DNA of 10,035 nucleotides from assembly GCA_003024985.2 (NCBI GenBank), contig PXIH01S0004966.1. The stretch is one strand, 5' to 3'. The notes below the pieces were generated by a model. It had not been told where the DNA came from. It was given only the letters and a program-made list of their open reading frames with translations, and did no database searches. The position numbers and the translations under genes are program-made. Position 1 is the first letter of the stretch, and the number at the start of each line of letters is the position of its first letter. The stretch is from Euperipatoides rowelli. Taxonomy: Eukaryota > Onychophora > Udeonychophora > Euonychophora > Peripatopsidae. Positions 1 through 7,826 of the stretch are shown piece by piece.

Positions 1-445
1 ATTCCTATATGAATCAATTGTGCCTTGACTCCAGATAGACAATTTTGCTAATTCTTTATATGTAATTTTTGACTGCTGATTCCTGATTATCTGTAATTCT
101 TTATAATTCTTAATCCAACAAGCAAGCAACGAATCAATATATTGTCACTGTTTTATGATTCAAAAGTTTACATAATACTGGATCAGACACTATATTAAGG
201 AAAACAAAATTATACATGACTGTTTTATTCAATATACTCAATTCTATGAACCCAAGTCCACCATTCCTTCTATTCAGGACAACCTTTGCATGTTCTAAGT
301 ATCTAAACTTCCCAAATATACAGTTCTGAGTAATAGCATTGACACGAATCAGATTTATAATTTTTTTACTAATCAAACAAAATGAAAGATAGTGCACAAA
401 TTTTGGAATGACTAGTGTATTAATCAGTCTAATTCTTTGATTTCA
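1..445 (-). other. C-terminal region of Tx1-like ORF2 after the RT
   Basis: This stretch continues the RT frame after the TGA at 443-445. It carries the L1/Tx1-type post-RT region: QRIRLINTLVIPKFVHYLSF, then NCIFGKF, then NRRNGGLGFIELSILNK. That matches the usual pattern of an aromatic-rich segment followed by a GGLG box and a 'LYNKA'-like helix. Near 135 the frame changes, after which the other frame is open to position 1 (for example DSLLACWIKNYKEL near 120). The region has no catalytic residues. Its role in the family is less well defined, possibly RNA or thumb contacts. Confidence 0.75.
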
Positions 446-589
446 TCCATTTGTACAAGCACTATTTTTTTTTACTATCAATCTTATTTCACCTATTTTC
501 TGCTCTATTATTTTATGCTGTACTTCTTTACTGCTTTTTATGGGAAAGGGAATCCCCAATATCTTTGTATGCTCGCCCATCATATCCTT

Positions 590-1446
590 ATATGAGAACA
601 CTTTGGCCTTATAAATGTCCCAAACATAAGATTTATTAAAGTTAATTTTTGACCCCATAATTTTAACAAATGAGGCAAGTACATTATAAACCGCATCAAT
701 TTGTTTTTTAGAAGTAACAACTATGTTGATATCATTGATATATGACACTATATTCACCCTCAACAACTTGTCCAATATCCAGATTCCTTTCGTTATTTTT
801 TTCAACTTTGTAAAAAGATCCATTAGATATACTGTATAAATTAAGGACGATAGTGGAGAGCCCTGTAATATCACATCTCCTACCTCACTATAATGTGAGA
901 ATATCTTTTTATTCAGAAACGCAATAGTTTTATTTCTTATTAAACTAACCATAAACCTCGTAGTACTATTACTGTCTACAACTTCAAAAAGAATCTCTTC
1001 CAGATAGACCATATTTACAAATGTGAAGGCATTTGACATATCAACTTTTATTATATAAGCTTCTCCTCTACTTTTCCTATATGTTAAGTTAAATAATGCA
1101 TGCAGTATCAGCAGAGCCTTCAATATGGACCACCTTTTATCCCATAGACCCCCTCTGTGAGAGCATCTAAAACTACAAGGGAGATCCTCCTCAGCAAGAT
1201 CTTTTGAAATATTTTGATATCACCATTCATTAAAGCAATTGGCCTATATTTGTCAACATCCATAATATATGTCACCAGGTTCTTAATCTTTGGGATCATT
1301 TTAATAAAAGCAGAATTCTGTATTACTATATCATGACCATCGCAGCAACCATGAAACAAGTAATTCACATAATTTAACAGAAGCCCCAGATTATGCAAGT
1401 TCATTACCTTATAAAGGGAATATCCAAGTCTGTCTGGGCCAGGTGA
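590..1446 (-). other. Reverse transcriptase domain remnant of the Tx1-like ORF2
   Basis: Conserved RT blocks in order: SPGPDR (1429-1446), KYRPIALMN (near 1245), motif A VDMSNAF (near 1040), motif B LQGSPLSS (near 865), motif C SYINDINIVV (catalytic box at 731-742), then KINFNKS and LGIPFP. Motif C normally reads F/Y-x-D-D. Here it reads Y-I-N-D, so one catalytic aspartate is Asn. The usual second Asp of motif A (AFD) is Thr. Frame changes occur near 1450 and 1122. The block spacing fits the L1/Tx1 type. The domain cannot be active as it stands. Confidence 0.85.
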
Positions 1447-2129
1447 AGCGCTGACTCTGTTTTTATCGCCATTAATAATTCTCCCATTGAAATGTCCTGG
1501 TAAAATTGATCTAATTCTATAACAGGTTTTAATCTATTCCTTGACACAAAAAATTTATAGTTTCCCTCATTTTTACTAATCTCAAATGTATATGGGTCTC
1601 TCTTTCCAGCAAATGCTGAATTTATGTCATGAAGAAATTGCGACTGAGCCAGCTTAACAATTTGAAGATTATTTTTAATTAGCCTACCATCAACTTTTAA
1701 TACATGAACATTGCATGCACTATTTCTTTTTTTCAACAGCGATAAAAGTTTCCACTTGGGAGACCTATGGCGGCATAAATATTATTCTTATACTTCATCA
1801 AAAGAGCCTTTTTTTTTAAACTGTCAAAAGATATTCATTTCTGTATTGTAACTTTAATATTTCTTCATTGGTAGATTGACCGCTATTAATCAACAAGTTT
1901 ATAGCACCATTATTTTCACATATTTCTCTTGCTATTTGTCTTTTCTCATCCAAAACCTCATTTATTATAAATTTATAAGCAATGTTCTTATATAACAACC
2001 ACCTAATATAATCAATTGTTTGAATGTCCCCCATCAACACCATATATGAATTAGACAAATAAACTTTACTTATTATTTCCTCTGTCCACTGCGGAGAAAT
2101 CCCATTTTTACTATATTTTTCTGCAATAG

Positions 2130-2807
2130 CATCAAACAAACACCACAGAGTCATCATTAAATGATCAGTGAAGGGAATCGATTGATAACCAAATTCATAC
2201 AACAACCCTGAATTCTGTGATATTAATGTGCGATCTAGTCAATTTGCCGATCTCCAATCTTTTCTTATGTTGATCTGTGCAAGATTTTTAAGAATAGCAA
2301 TGCACATTAAGCCAAATTGATCCATAAACTTATTATTTATGTCTTCCTTACTCTGAGATTTGCCGTTATAATCGCCCATTATACACACTATTGTAGTAAT
2401 AGCTTTAGTAATTCAGAAAGCACTATATAAAACTTAGCACGTAAACTCGACAGGTTTGGGGCATGAAGGTTAATTATTGTTATCTTCCCAAAACTAAATT
2501 CCATCTCTAACATCATTATATTTTCATCAACTATGTTAATATTTCTCACACCTGGTAAAATATGTTTTGAAACCATAAAGACAAGACCTTAACGACATGT
2601 ATTTGTACGATTTTCATATATTTTATAATTTTGACTTACCATAGACCAAACACTGTCATCTTCTAATTTCCTTTGTCTCATTTCTTGTAATAAAATTATC
2701 TTTGGGGAAAGTCTAGTGATACACCTTAACATAATGGAGGAATTATTTATTAAATTAATAGATCTAACATTAATTGAAAAAATCGATATTGAATTTGAAC
2801 CCGCCAT
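2130..2807 (-). other. Endonuclease (APE/DNase I-like) domain remnant of ORF2
   Basis: The exonuclease-endonuclease-phosphatase fold that nicks the target site. Visible signatures in order: N-terminal strand with FSINVRSI (about 2782), catalytic metal-binding Glu in LLQEM (about 2690), the HAPN loop (about 2460), GDYN (2365-2376) in place of the usual GDFN, an RxD-type motif read here as stop-LDRTLIS (around 2239), and TDH (near 2175) in place of SDH. A TAA at 2589-2591 and a frame change between the LLQ stop (near 2390) and GDYN interrupt it. Apart from the Arg position, which is a stop, the catalytic residues I can locate are conserved. Assignment rests on motif order and is confident. Confidence 0.85.
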
Positions 2808-2815
2808 TTCAATTA

Positions 2816-2827
2816 TATAGGCCTATA
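2816..2827. repeat. 12-bp perfect palindrome between ORF1 and ORF2 of the Tx1-like element
   Basis: TATAGGCCTATA is its own reverse complement and lies entirely within the 23-nt spacer between the ORF1 stop (2831-2833) and the ORF2 ATG (2805-2807). Its function is unknown. Confidence 0.7.
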
Positions 2828-2830
2828 GGT

Positions 2831-4138
2831 CTATGTTTTGTTAACACTATCACAATAAGGCTTTTTAACATTTGGCTTAAACTTATCAACTTGAGAATTA
2901 AGTTCAAGCACTCTCACCTTAACATTATTTTCATTGACGACTTCTACAGTAGATTTTTCCAAACCACCAGCTGCATTATTTATTTATTTTCTTTTGGTCC
3001 TTCACAAAACTTTCAAAAAAAGGAGGCAAAGAGTCCGTATATTCTTTTTCAGTAACTACTTCCAGATCGGCTTCAACCTTTTCTTCATCCTCATCCCCCG
3101 AACTCACTGGTGATGCCAGCGCTCCCATCTCCTACCAAAGCTTAAAGTTAGGGTCTGCAAATAGGTTTTCATTGTCTACAAACTGTTGCGACTCATTCAG
3201 CGATTCGGTTTGTTTACTAATTTCATTACCAATATTTGTGGACTGAGAAGCACTTTTCATTACTTTTATACCTAGGTAAGAATCCTCTTCTATCTGATCA
3301 TTTTCTCCAACATTATTTTTTAAACTATGCTTGAGTAAAGTTGCTTTTTTTCCTGATTCGTACTATTTTCGTGCTCACTTGAGTATAACTGCCAACAGTC
3401 TTTACATCTTTTGAATGTACATTTGTTTGATTTATGCCCTATTTGCCTACATGATAGGCTAATCGGTTCTCTTCCTCTGATGGTTATTAGAATTGGAATT
3501 TGATCAATATTCATAGTAAGAGGAATTGTCTGTACTAATATCCCTGATTTTAACATGGCCTTAATTGTTATCATACTTGACTTGAAATTCATGTCATCCG
3601 TAATCTTATAGTCATCATTATTTATACTCACAATTTTAATATAAGGTTCCAATGCTGACTCTATTCTCGCTACACTTTCATCCGCCGGATACCAATGTAT
3701 TCTATTGTCAACTACACATAAACCACCAACTGACAATGATACTATGTAACTGTTGTTAAATTTCGTAAATTGTTTCTGAACTTTTAGTTTCTTCTCTTTA
3801 GACACAAAATCCACACCAAAATATCGGGTGTTCTTTGGAAAGTATAAACTAGCAATGGCATCTTTGCCAGCCAATCTCACAATTTCCAACACTATTTCCA
3901 CTACATTGAGCTTAACATCACATTCTCACCATAAAGGGTAAATCTTATTTGAATATACTGGTAACATTGCTTTGTGCCAGTACCTCAGGCTTTTTAGTAG
4001 CTTTATATATTGTTCTGAATTATTTGAGGTATCTAGAATTGAAATCTCGAATGCTGACATATCATTATAAAGCTTTTGAAACCAATTATTAATATTTAAA
4101 AGACGAGCATCAGTTGAGAGTTGGTTATTAACCTCCAT
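2831..4138 (-). pseudogene. ORF1 of the Tx1-like element (RNA-binding protein with CCHC-like knuckles), broken
   Basis: Encodes about 435 codons, the expected size for ORF1 of this group; the protein family coats element RNA in a ribonucleoprotein. The chosen start is the ATG at 4138, with A at -3 and G at +4; codons upstream in this frame belong to the gypsy integrase read out of frame. The first ~195 codons form a domain seen in Tx1-type ORF1 proteins (RIESALEPYIKIVSI near 3660, then IRGREPISLSC). Two knuckles follow: CRQIGHKSNKC (3419-3451), whose first Cys is replaced by Ser, and CKDC with a downstream His (3371-3406). The tail is acidic (SGDEDEEKVEADLE near 3090). Breaks: in-frame TGA at 3926-3928, frame change at a T7 run (3345-3351), TAG at 3132-3134, and TAA at 2980-2982 in an AAAT repeat followed by another frame change. 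It ends at TAG 2831-2833, 23 nt before ORF2. Confidence 0.8.
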
Positions 4139-4159
4139 CTTAACCGGAAGTTGATTATT

Positions 4160-4480
4160 ATTTTCTATTAATATTTGTATACTTAATGCAGATAGGGCTT
4201 TCAGACACCATTTTCTCAATATGACATTTGATTTTTGGGCCAATATACAATCTCTGTAGCCCTGAGTTTGCATTTTTCCATAACTAGATAACTCTCATGA
4301 AGCAAATGTAGTATGTATTTCCAGAGACTCTTTGGCACAATTAGTTTACAGTCCAAAAACAGCAAGTCATCCTCAACAGTTATTCTATTTGGGAGATTCC
4401 AATAAGGTCAAATTTCTAGTGGGTCCATTTCCTCAGATTGGGACATCCCCTGTAATACAGTCTATTTAACTGTGACAGTT
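4160..4480 (-). pseudogene. Integrase N-terminal zinc-binding domain, truncated (gypsy element)
   Basis: Integrase would insert the cDNA. Only the linker and HHCC zinc-binding domain are seen: EDDLLFLDCKLIVPKSLWK (near 4370-4320), then LLHESYL, REIVYWP-type ATEIVYWP (VYWP at 4237-4248), and KMVSESPIC. The first His is at 4297-4299. The second His is Tyr (4288-4290), the first Cys is Ser (4197-4199), and the last Cys is kept (4188-4190). One indel lies between VYWP and IEKMV. Similarity stops at INRK near 4162. The DDE catalytic core is absent because the Tx1-like element begins here. Confidence 0.8.
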
Positions 4481-4619
4481 TTTGTCTTCCTTTGTCACCT
4501 TGATGAATGTCTGTCTTCTGTGATTGAACATTAGTAGGCACTTGCTTAAGGTGTGTACCATATACACCATTTCAATAGACACTGTTTAAGTTAGGAATGA
4601 CCTTGGCAAGGTCTCAGTC

Positions 4620-4990
4620 ACATACATTTGTTTCCCAGGTTTATATTTCACTTCTAGAGTGTATTTGTGCAATATTAGCAACATGTGTTGAAGTCTAGCC
4701 GACACCTGAGAAACATCCTTCTTACACACAGATTCCAATAGTTGTGGTTCCTTTCTATATGCACCAGTCTTCCATAGGTATAATGATGGTATTTAACTAT
4801 TCCATAGGTAATTGTCAGTAGCTTTTTCTCAATATGTGCATATTTTCTTTCCATCTCTGTCAGGCTGTATGATGCATACAAGATGGGGTGTCCCTTTTTC
4901 ATTTATAAGCCCCTCCCCCCCCAGTTCATCCTTGAGGCATCCATCTGCAACACCAACTGCTTTGTGCTGTCAAACAGTGCCAGCACAGGA
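4620..4990 (-). pseudogene. RNase H remnant of gypsy pol
   Basis: RNase H would remove the RNA strand after reverse transcription. The domain starts with VLQMDAS (catalytic Asp at 4939-4941). An in-frame TAA at 4903-4905 sits beside a C8 run (4915-4922). The segment then reads GHPILYASYSLTEMERKYAH, where the catalytic Glu is in EMERKYAHIEKKLL. The typical tDH motif reads ERNHN, so Asp is lost. Downstream, HMLLILHKYTLEVKYKPGK (near 4650) is the well-known link to integrase. The block order leaves little doubt about identity. Confidence 0.85.
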
Positions 4991-5009
4991 GCACTTGTGA
5001 GTTTTTCTT

Positions 5010-5880
5010 TTAATTCCTTTAATGCTTTCTCTTGTTCTGTTAATCACTTCCACTCAGTGTTCCCTTTTGTTAAGTCTCTTAATGGACAACTCAACTCTGA
5101 CAAGTTGGAAGATATTGTGCAAGATATTTTGACATTCCCAATATTTTCATCAGTTCAGCCTTGTCCTTTAGCTCCCTCAATTTAACTATAGCCCTTATGT
5201 GCTCCTGATCTGGAGAAGCCCCCCCCCCCCTTGAGACACCACCTGACCCACATATTTTACTTCAGGCATCCTGAATTGAATTTTATCCTTATTGAACTTC
5301 ACATTTTGTTGTCTATCTCTTTCTAAGACTTTAATCAATATTTTGTCATGCTTTTTTTACGTTTCCCCTGCCACTATCAAGTCATCAAAGTAGACCCCAC
5401 AGCCTTCAATTCCAGAGAAGAATTCATTATTATATTTTTGGTAAACCTCTGGAGCAGAGCTCAATCCATAAGAAGTCTATTAAAGCAGTCAGTACCTGCC
5501 AAGTCGGGGTATTAAACATGCACAGTTTCACACTTTCAGCATCTAATTTAATCTGCCAGAATCCTTCCTTCATATCTATTACAGTGATACTGATTTTTTT
5601 TCTAGTCTGGTGATTAGTTCTTCCACTCTTGGTATACAATAAAACTCTCTTTTGGCAGTTTTATCAAGTCTTTGGGATCTAGGCATAGTCTGAGCTTGCC
5701 TGAAGGCTTTTCACAGATGACTAAGCTATTTACCCAATCTGTGGGTTCATCCATATAAGATATAATATCTCATTTTTGAAGATCCTACAGTGTTCTTTTT
5801 AATTCATAATGCAATCTTGGAGGATGTACTACTGGTACTACATTATCCTTTAATTGTATATGATGACTACTTTAAATCCA
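5010..5880 (-). pseudogene. pol: Reverse transcriptase remnant of gypsy pol
   Basis: The RT would copy the element RNA inside capsids. Strong family blocks in order: VVPVVHPPRLHYELKR (near 5835), EPTDWVNSLVICEKPSGKLRLCLDPKDL (split over 5750-5668; TDWVN and LDPKD are the diagnostic parts), motif A VIDMKEGFWQIKLD (Asp at 5574-5576), GLSSAPEVYQK (near 5460), and motif C YFDDLIV (5381-5392). The connection region follows, with KILGMSKYLAQYLP and LSELSCPLRDLTKGNTEW. The three catalytic aspartates are retained. The frame is broken by stops, by a 12-base C run at 5219-5230 (G12 on the coding strand) and by several indels. The 69-residue open stretch 5639-5430 covers only motifs A to B. Confidence 0.85.
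5219..5230. repeat. C12 homopolymer in the gypsy RT/connection region
   Basis: Twelve consecutive C (G12 on the coding strand) lie exactly where the frame with VGQVVSQGG changes to the frame with HIRAIVKLRELK. It is either a slippage mutation or a length error in the assembly. Confidence 0.85.
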
Positions 5881-6330
5881 TTAAATACATCCCCGTATTC
5901 CTTAAAAAGGCCCTTCTTCATCATCAATTTTACCTCATTTACATCAACTCTTTTTATCAAATTTAGCCCAACATAATCATGTAGCTCCAGCAGTGGTGTC
6001 ATTTTTATATCCACTACCACAAATTTAACTGCTCACAAATTATTACCCACTGAACAACAAATTACAATGGTGCCCACTGGTTTAACAATTAAATTACCAA
6101 AGACAATGAGGACAGCCCCTGTCTTCTCTAACTTTGCTTTGGGTCTGTGGTTAGTTCATTAAATTTATCTAAATTTATTGTTTGAACTGCCACAGTAACA
6201 AGTTTATGCTACATTTTGGTCACTACATTAACTCTCAAATGACCATAATTGTGAGTCAATTCTAGACTGTCCATGTACAGTTCATATCCCATAAGTTCAC
6301 TACTACTTTCCTCTGGTTCCCTTTTCTTTT
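5880..6330 (-). pseudogene. Protease region remnant of gypsy pol
   Basis: This links gag to RT and corresponds to the retropepsin region that would cleave the polyprotein. The recognisable part is the C-terminal half: a block reading TGAVLIVFGNLIVKPVG (about 6115-6065), then KFVVVDIKM and YVGLNLIKRVDVNEV before the RT lead-in YGDVFNGFK. This follows the Mag-type pattern 'L..t...L..f.g..i.p.G'. I could not find the Asp-Thr-Gly active-site triplet where it should precede this block, so it is probably deleted or mutated. Stops and a frame change near 6140 interrupt the region. The call is weaker than for RT because short protease remnants are poorly conserved. Confidence 0.6.
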
Positions 6331-6359
6331 GAGATCATTGCACATTTAGCTCATTAATA

Positions 6360-6860
6360 TATTTTGTCCCTTTGTTGGGACAGCCCCTTGCAAAATGATT
6401 CAGTACCTTACTGGTTGGACAGGCTTTGCCATAGGCAGGGCATGATCTTAAAACATGAATATATTCACAATTTTTACAGTTAAATGTCTTTCTTACCTTG
6501 GGATCTTAATTTTCTTTCTCTTGTAGTTCACTTGTTTCACCTAGCTGTACTCTCACCACATCTACTCATTTATTTTATAGATCTTTACCTGATGACAGCT
6601 AATCTCTGTAGCTCTGCCAAACTCTGATGCCCTGTCCAATGTCAGCATAGGCTCCCTTAACATATACTCCTGAAGTGTTTTATTCAGTGTTCCCTGACAT
6701 GATTATCCTGCTCCAGATATCTTTGCACTCATCTGTAGCTCATTGAGGAAGCTATCAAACGTTTGTCCTTCTTTTTGCATAATTTTGAGCCACAGTAAAA
6801 ACTTTCCTTAGCACATGTAGTTTGTTGTGTTGGTCCAACCGACTAATAACTTTATTTACC
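6360..6860 (-). pseudogene. gag: gag remnant with two zinc knuckles (gypsy element)
   Basis: Gag would form the capsid and bind genomic RNA. The visible part starts only about 30 nt after the primer-binding site, already in the middle of the family's capsid region (EGQTFDSFLNELQ near 6765, then LTLDRASEFGRATEIS near 6635). I infer that the N-terminal part of gag is deleted. The nucleocapsid end lies at 6380-6478: CKNC-x3-H-x4-C, then CPAYGKAC and HFARGC. The second knuckle has Ser where its second Cys belongs (CPTS). A frame change separates the first residues from QKEGQTF, and an in-frame TAA follows SGAG (near 6690). It is non-functional. Confidence 0.8.
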
Positions 6861-6880
6861 ATTTGTTAACCATCACAAAT

Positions 6881-6895
6881 TTACTCCTGACACCA
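6881..6895 (-). other. Primer-binding site, tRNA-Leu type
   Basis: The minus strand reads TGGTGTCAGGAGTAA immediately after the LTR end. The first 13 bases match the complement of a tRNA-Leu 3' end (…ACTCCTGACA plus CCA), the primer used by several Ty3/gypsy elements. After position 13 the expected GGG is AAA. The tRNA match is from remembered tRNA-Leu sequence and was not searched. Confidence 0.75.
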
Positions 6896-7068
6896 TGTTG
6901 TATTCTTTATTCTTACTGTTATCAAATAACAATTACTTCCCAACTTAAATGCAAAACAATACTTTGATAAATCAAAGTACTATCACAGTGGTAATCCTAC
7001 AGAACTCGCCACGATGGCAACACACGCTACTCTATCTCTATCCCACTGCCTCATCCCTACTTCTTACA
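6896..7068 (-). repeat. Putative 5' LTR of the gypsy element (~173 bp)
   Basis: The inner end is fixed by the primer-binding site, and the last bases read ...ATACAACA. Read on the minus strand, a candidate outer end TGTAAGAAG starts at 7068, giving the usual TGT...ACA termini. A minus-strand AATAAA lies at 6911-6906 near the inner end, a plausible polyadenylation signal. Beyond 7068 the jockey/CR1-like coding similarity resumes, which supports the boundary. The second LTR is outside the window, so the outer end is inferred from termini only and may be off by several bases. Two short perfect inverted repeats lie inside (6917-6931 and 6960-6979). Confidence 0.65.
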
Positions 7069-7808
7069 ATATATGCTTCAGTAGAAGCAAGTTAAATACA
7101 ATCAATTCTACCATTCAATAAACTACAATAAGTTAAAAGAGGAATTATATCTCCTATATTCAAGGGTAGGTATTCCAAATAAGTTACATAGTTCTCCGTA
7201 TGAAAGTCTAACAGTATTAAGTCTAAGTTTATGTGATAAGTATAGAATAAACATATAATGGATATGCTCTAATTTCCACACCTATCAGACTATATCAACT
7301 TTGTAAAAGAGGAGAATAATAGTCAAGATTTTGTCTGACAAGTGTAAAGTAGTGAACAAACAAATTCTCTTGAGTAAACCAAGAAATTTAGAGGCTTTGA
7401 GGGTGATAGTCAATGTGATTAGACCAACTAAGATCACTTGTATAAAGGAGATCTAAATCCTTGATAAGAGAAACATCTAATAAAAACTTATTATTTAGAG
7501 AATAGTCATAGGACAATATATTTTTATTATAAGCAAAATTTATTTTACAACACTTATCAAATTTTATGATCAAAGACCATGTATTGCACCAATCAGTAAA
7601 TTCATTTAAACTATTCTGCAAATGTAACTGATCAGACAAATCCTGAATCTTTGAAAAAAAATTACAGTCATCCACAAACATTAAAATTCTATCAACAATA
7701 GCATCTGGAAGGTCATTCATAAACAAAATAAAAAGGAGGGGTCCTAAAACAGAACCCTGAATGACTCCAGAAGGGATGCTGCAATAAGAATAATAAGTAT
7801 CTCTAACT

Positions 7809-7826
7809 TTAACCCTTTCCACTCCA
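7809..7826 (+). repeat. Left TTAA duplication and 14-bp terminal inverted repeat of the MITE
   Basis: TTAA at 7809-7812 is followed by CCCTTTCCACTCCA. The match to the right end is perfect for 14 bases and then stops. Confidence 0.92.

Larger units (their letters stand above)
1..2807 (-). pseudogene. ORF2 of the Tx1-like element (endonuclease-reverse transcriptase), broken and cut by window edge
   Basis: ORF2 would make the polyprotein that nicks target DNA and copies element RNA by target-primed reverse transcription. The ATG at 2807 is followed by the N-terminal endonuclease sequence MAGSNSISIFSINVRSI, typical of ORF2 starts. Domains in order are endonuclease (2807 to about 2130), linker (to about 1460), RT (1446 to about 590) and the C-terminal region running to position 1. 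In-frame stops are TAA 2589-2591, TGA 2239-2241 and TGA 443-445. The frame changes near 2390, 1816, 1750, 1450, 1122 and 135. Position 1 lies inside the C-terminal region, so I infer a substantial part is missing. The many lesions mean it cannot make protein. Confidence 0.85.
1..4160 (-). mobile_element. Tx1/L1-like non-LTR retrotransposon, degenerate, 3' end outside window
   Basis: A two-ORF non-LTR retrotransposon read on the minus strand. ORF1 (4138-2831) encodes a nucleic-acid-binding protein with zinc knuckles. ORF2 (2807 to beyond position 1) encodes an apurinic-type endonuclease followed by a reverse transcriptase. The order, the 23-nt inter-ORF spacer, an L1/Tx1-type C-terminal region (NRRNGGLGF near 270) and ORF1 style support the Tx1/L1 group over the jockey/CR1 group; this is from family knowledge, with no search run. 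The 5' boundary is set near 4160, where the integrase similarity of the upstream gypsy element ends and about 22 nt before the ORF1 ATG. The 3' UTR and tail are not in the window. At least three in-frame stops and about six frame changes in ORF2 make it non-functional. Confidence 0.85.
4160..7068 (-). mobile_element. Ty3/gypsy LTR retrotransposon, Mag-like, degenerate and cut inside integrase
   Basis: In minus-strand order the window shows a 5' LTR (~7068-6896), a primer-binding site (6895-6881), gag with two zinc knuckles, protease, RT, RNase H and the zinc-binding part of integrase. RT before RNase H before integrase is the gypsy (Metaviridae) order. Two features point to the Mag lineage: the gag knuckle arrangement ending CPAYGKAC...HFARGC, and a tRNA-Leu-type primer site used by some Mag relatives. 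No integrase catalytic core and no 3' LTR are present, because the sequence passes directly into the Tx1-like element near 4160. Multiple stops and frame changes run throughout. No envelope-like gene is seen, though the region after integrase is absent. Confidence 0.85.

Noticed and set aside
451-639. Plus-strand ORF of 62 codons
   Set aside because: It is antisense to the Tx1-like RT, which has clear motifs on the minus strand. No family signature.
2774-3055. Plus-strand ORF of 93 codons
   Set aside because: It overlaps the acidic ORF1 tail and the ORF2 start on the minus strand. It is a shadow in AT-rich sequence.
3340-3352. Programmed frameshift at the A7 (coding) run of ORF1
   Set aside because: Many other frame breaks without common signals occur in the same element. 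Slippage or sequencing error is simpler.
443-3928. TGA read as a sense codon (several breaks in the Tx1-like element are TGA)
   Set aside because: TAA and TAG also interrupt it (2589, 2980, 3132), and frameshifts abound. CpG decay explains TGA better than recoding.
4139-4273. First 45 residues of the 115-residue minus-strand ORF as the N-terminus of ORF1
   Set aside because: The same bases in the neighbouring frames encode the gypsy integrase zinc-binding domain, so this is an out-of-frame reading. The ORF1 start is more likely the ATG at 4138.
4812-5185. Two overlapping plus-strand ORFs (62 and 100 codons)
   Set aside because: They are antisense to RNase H and RT connection blocks of the gypsy element, and they have no recognisable domain.
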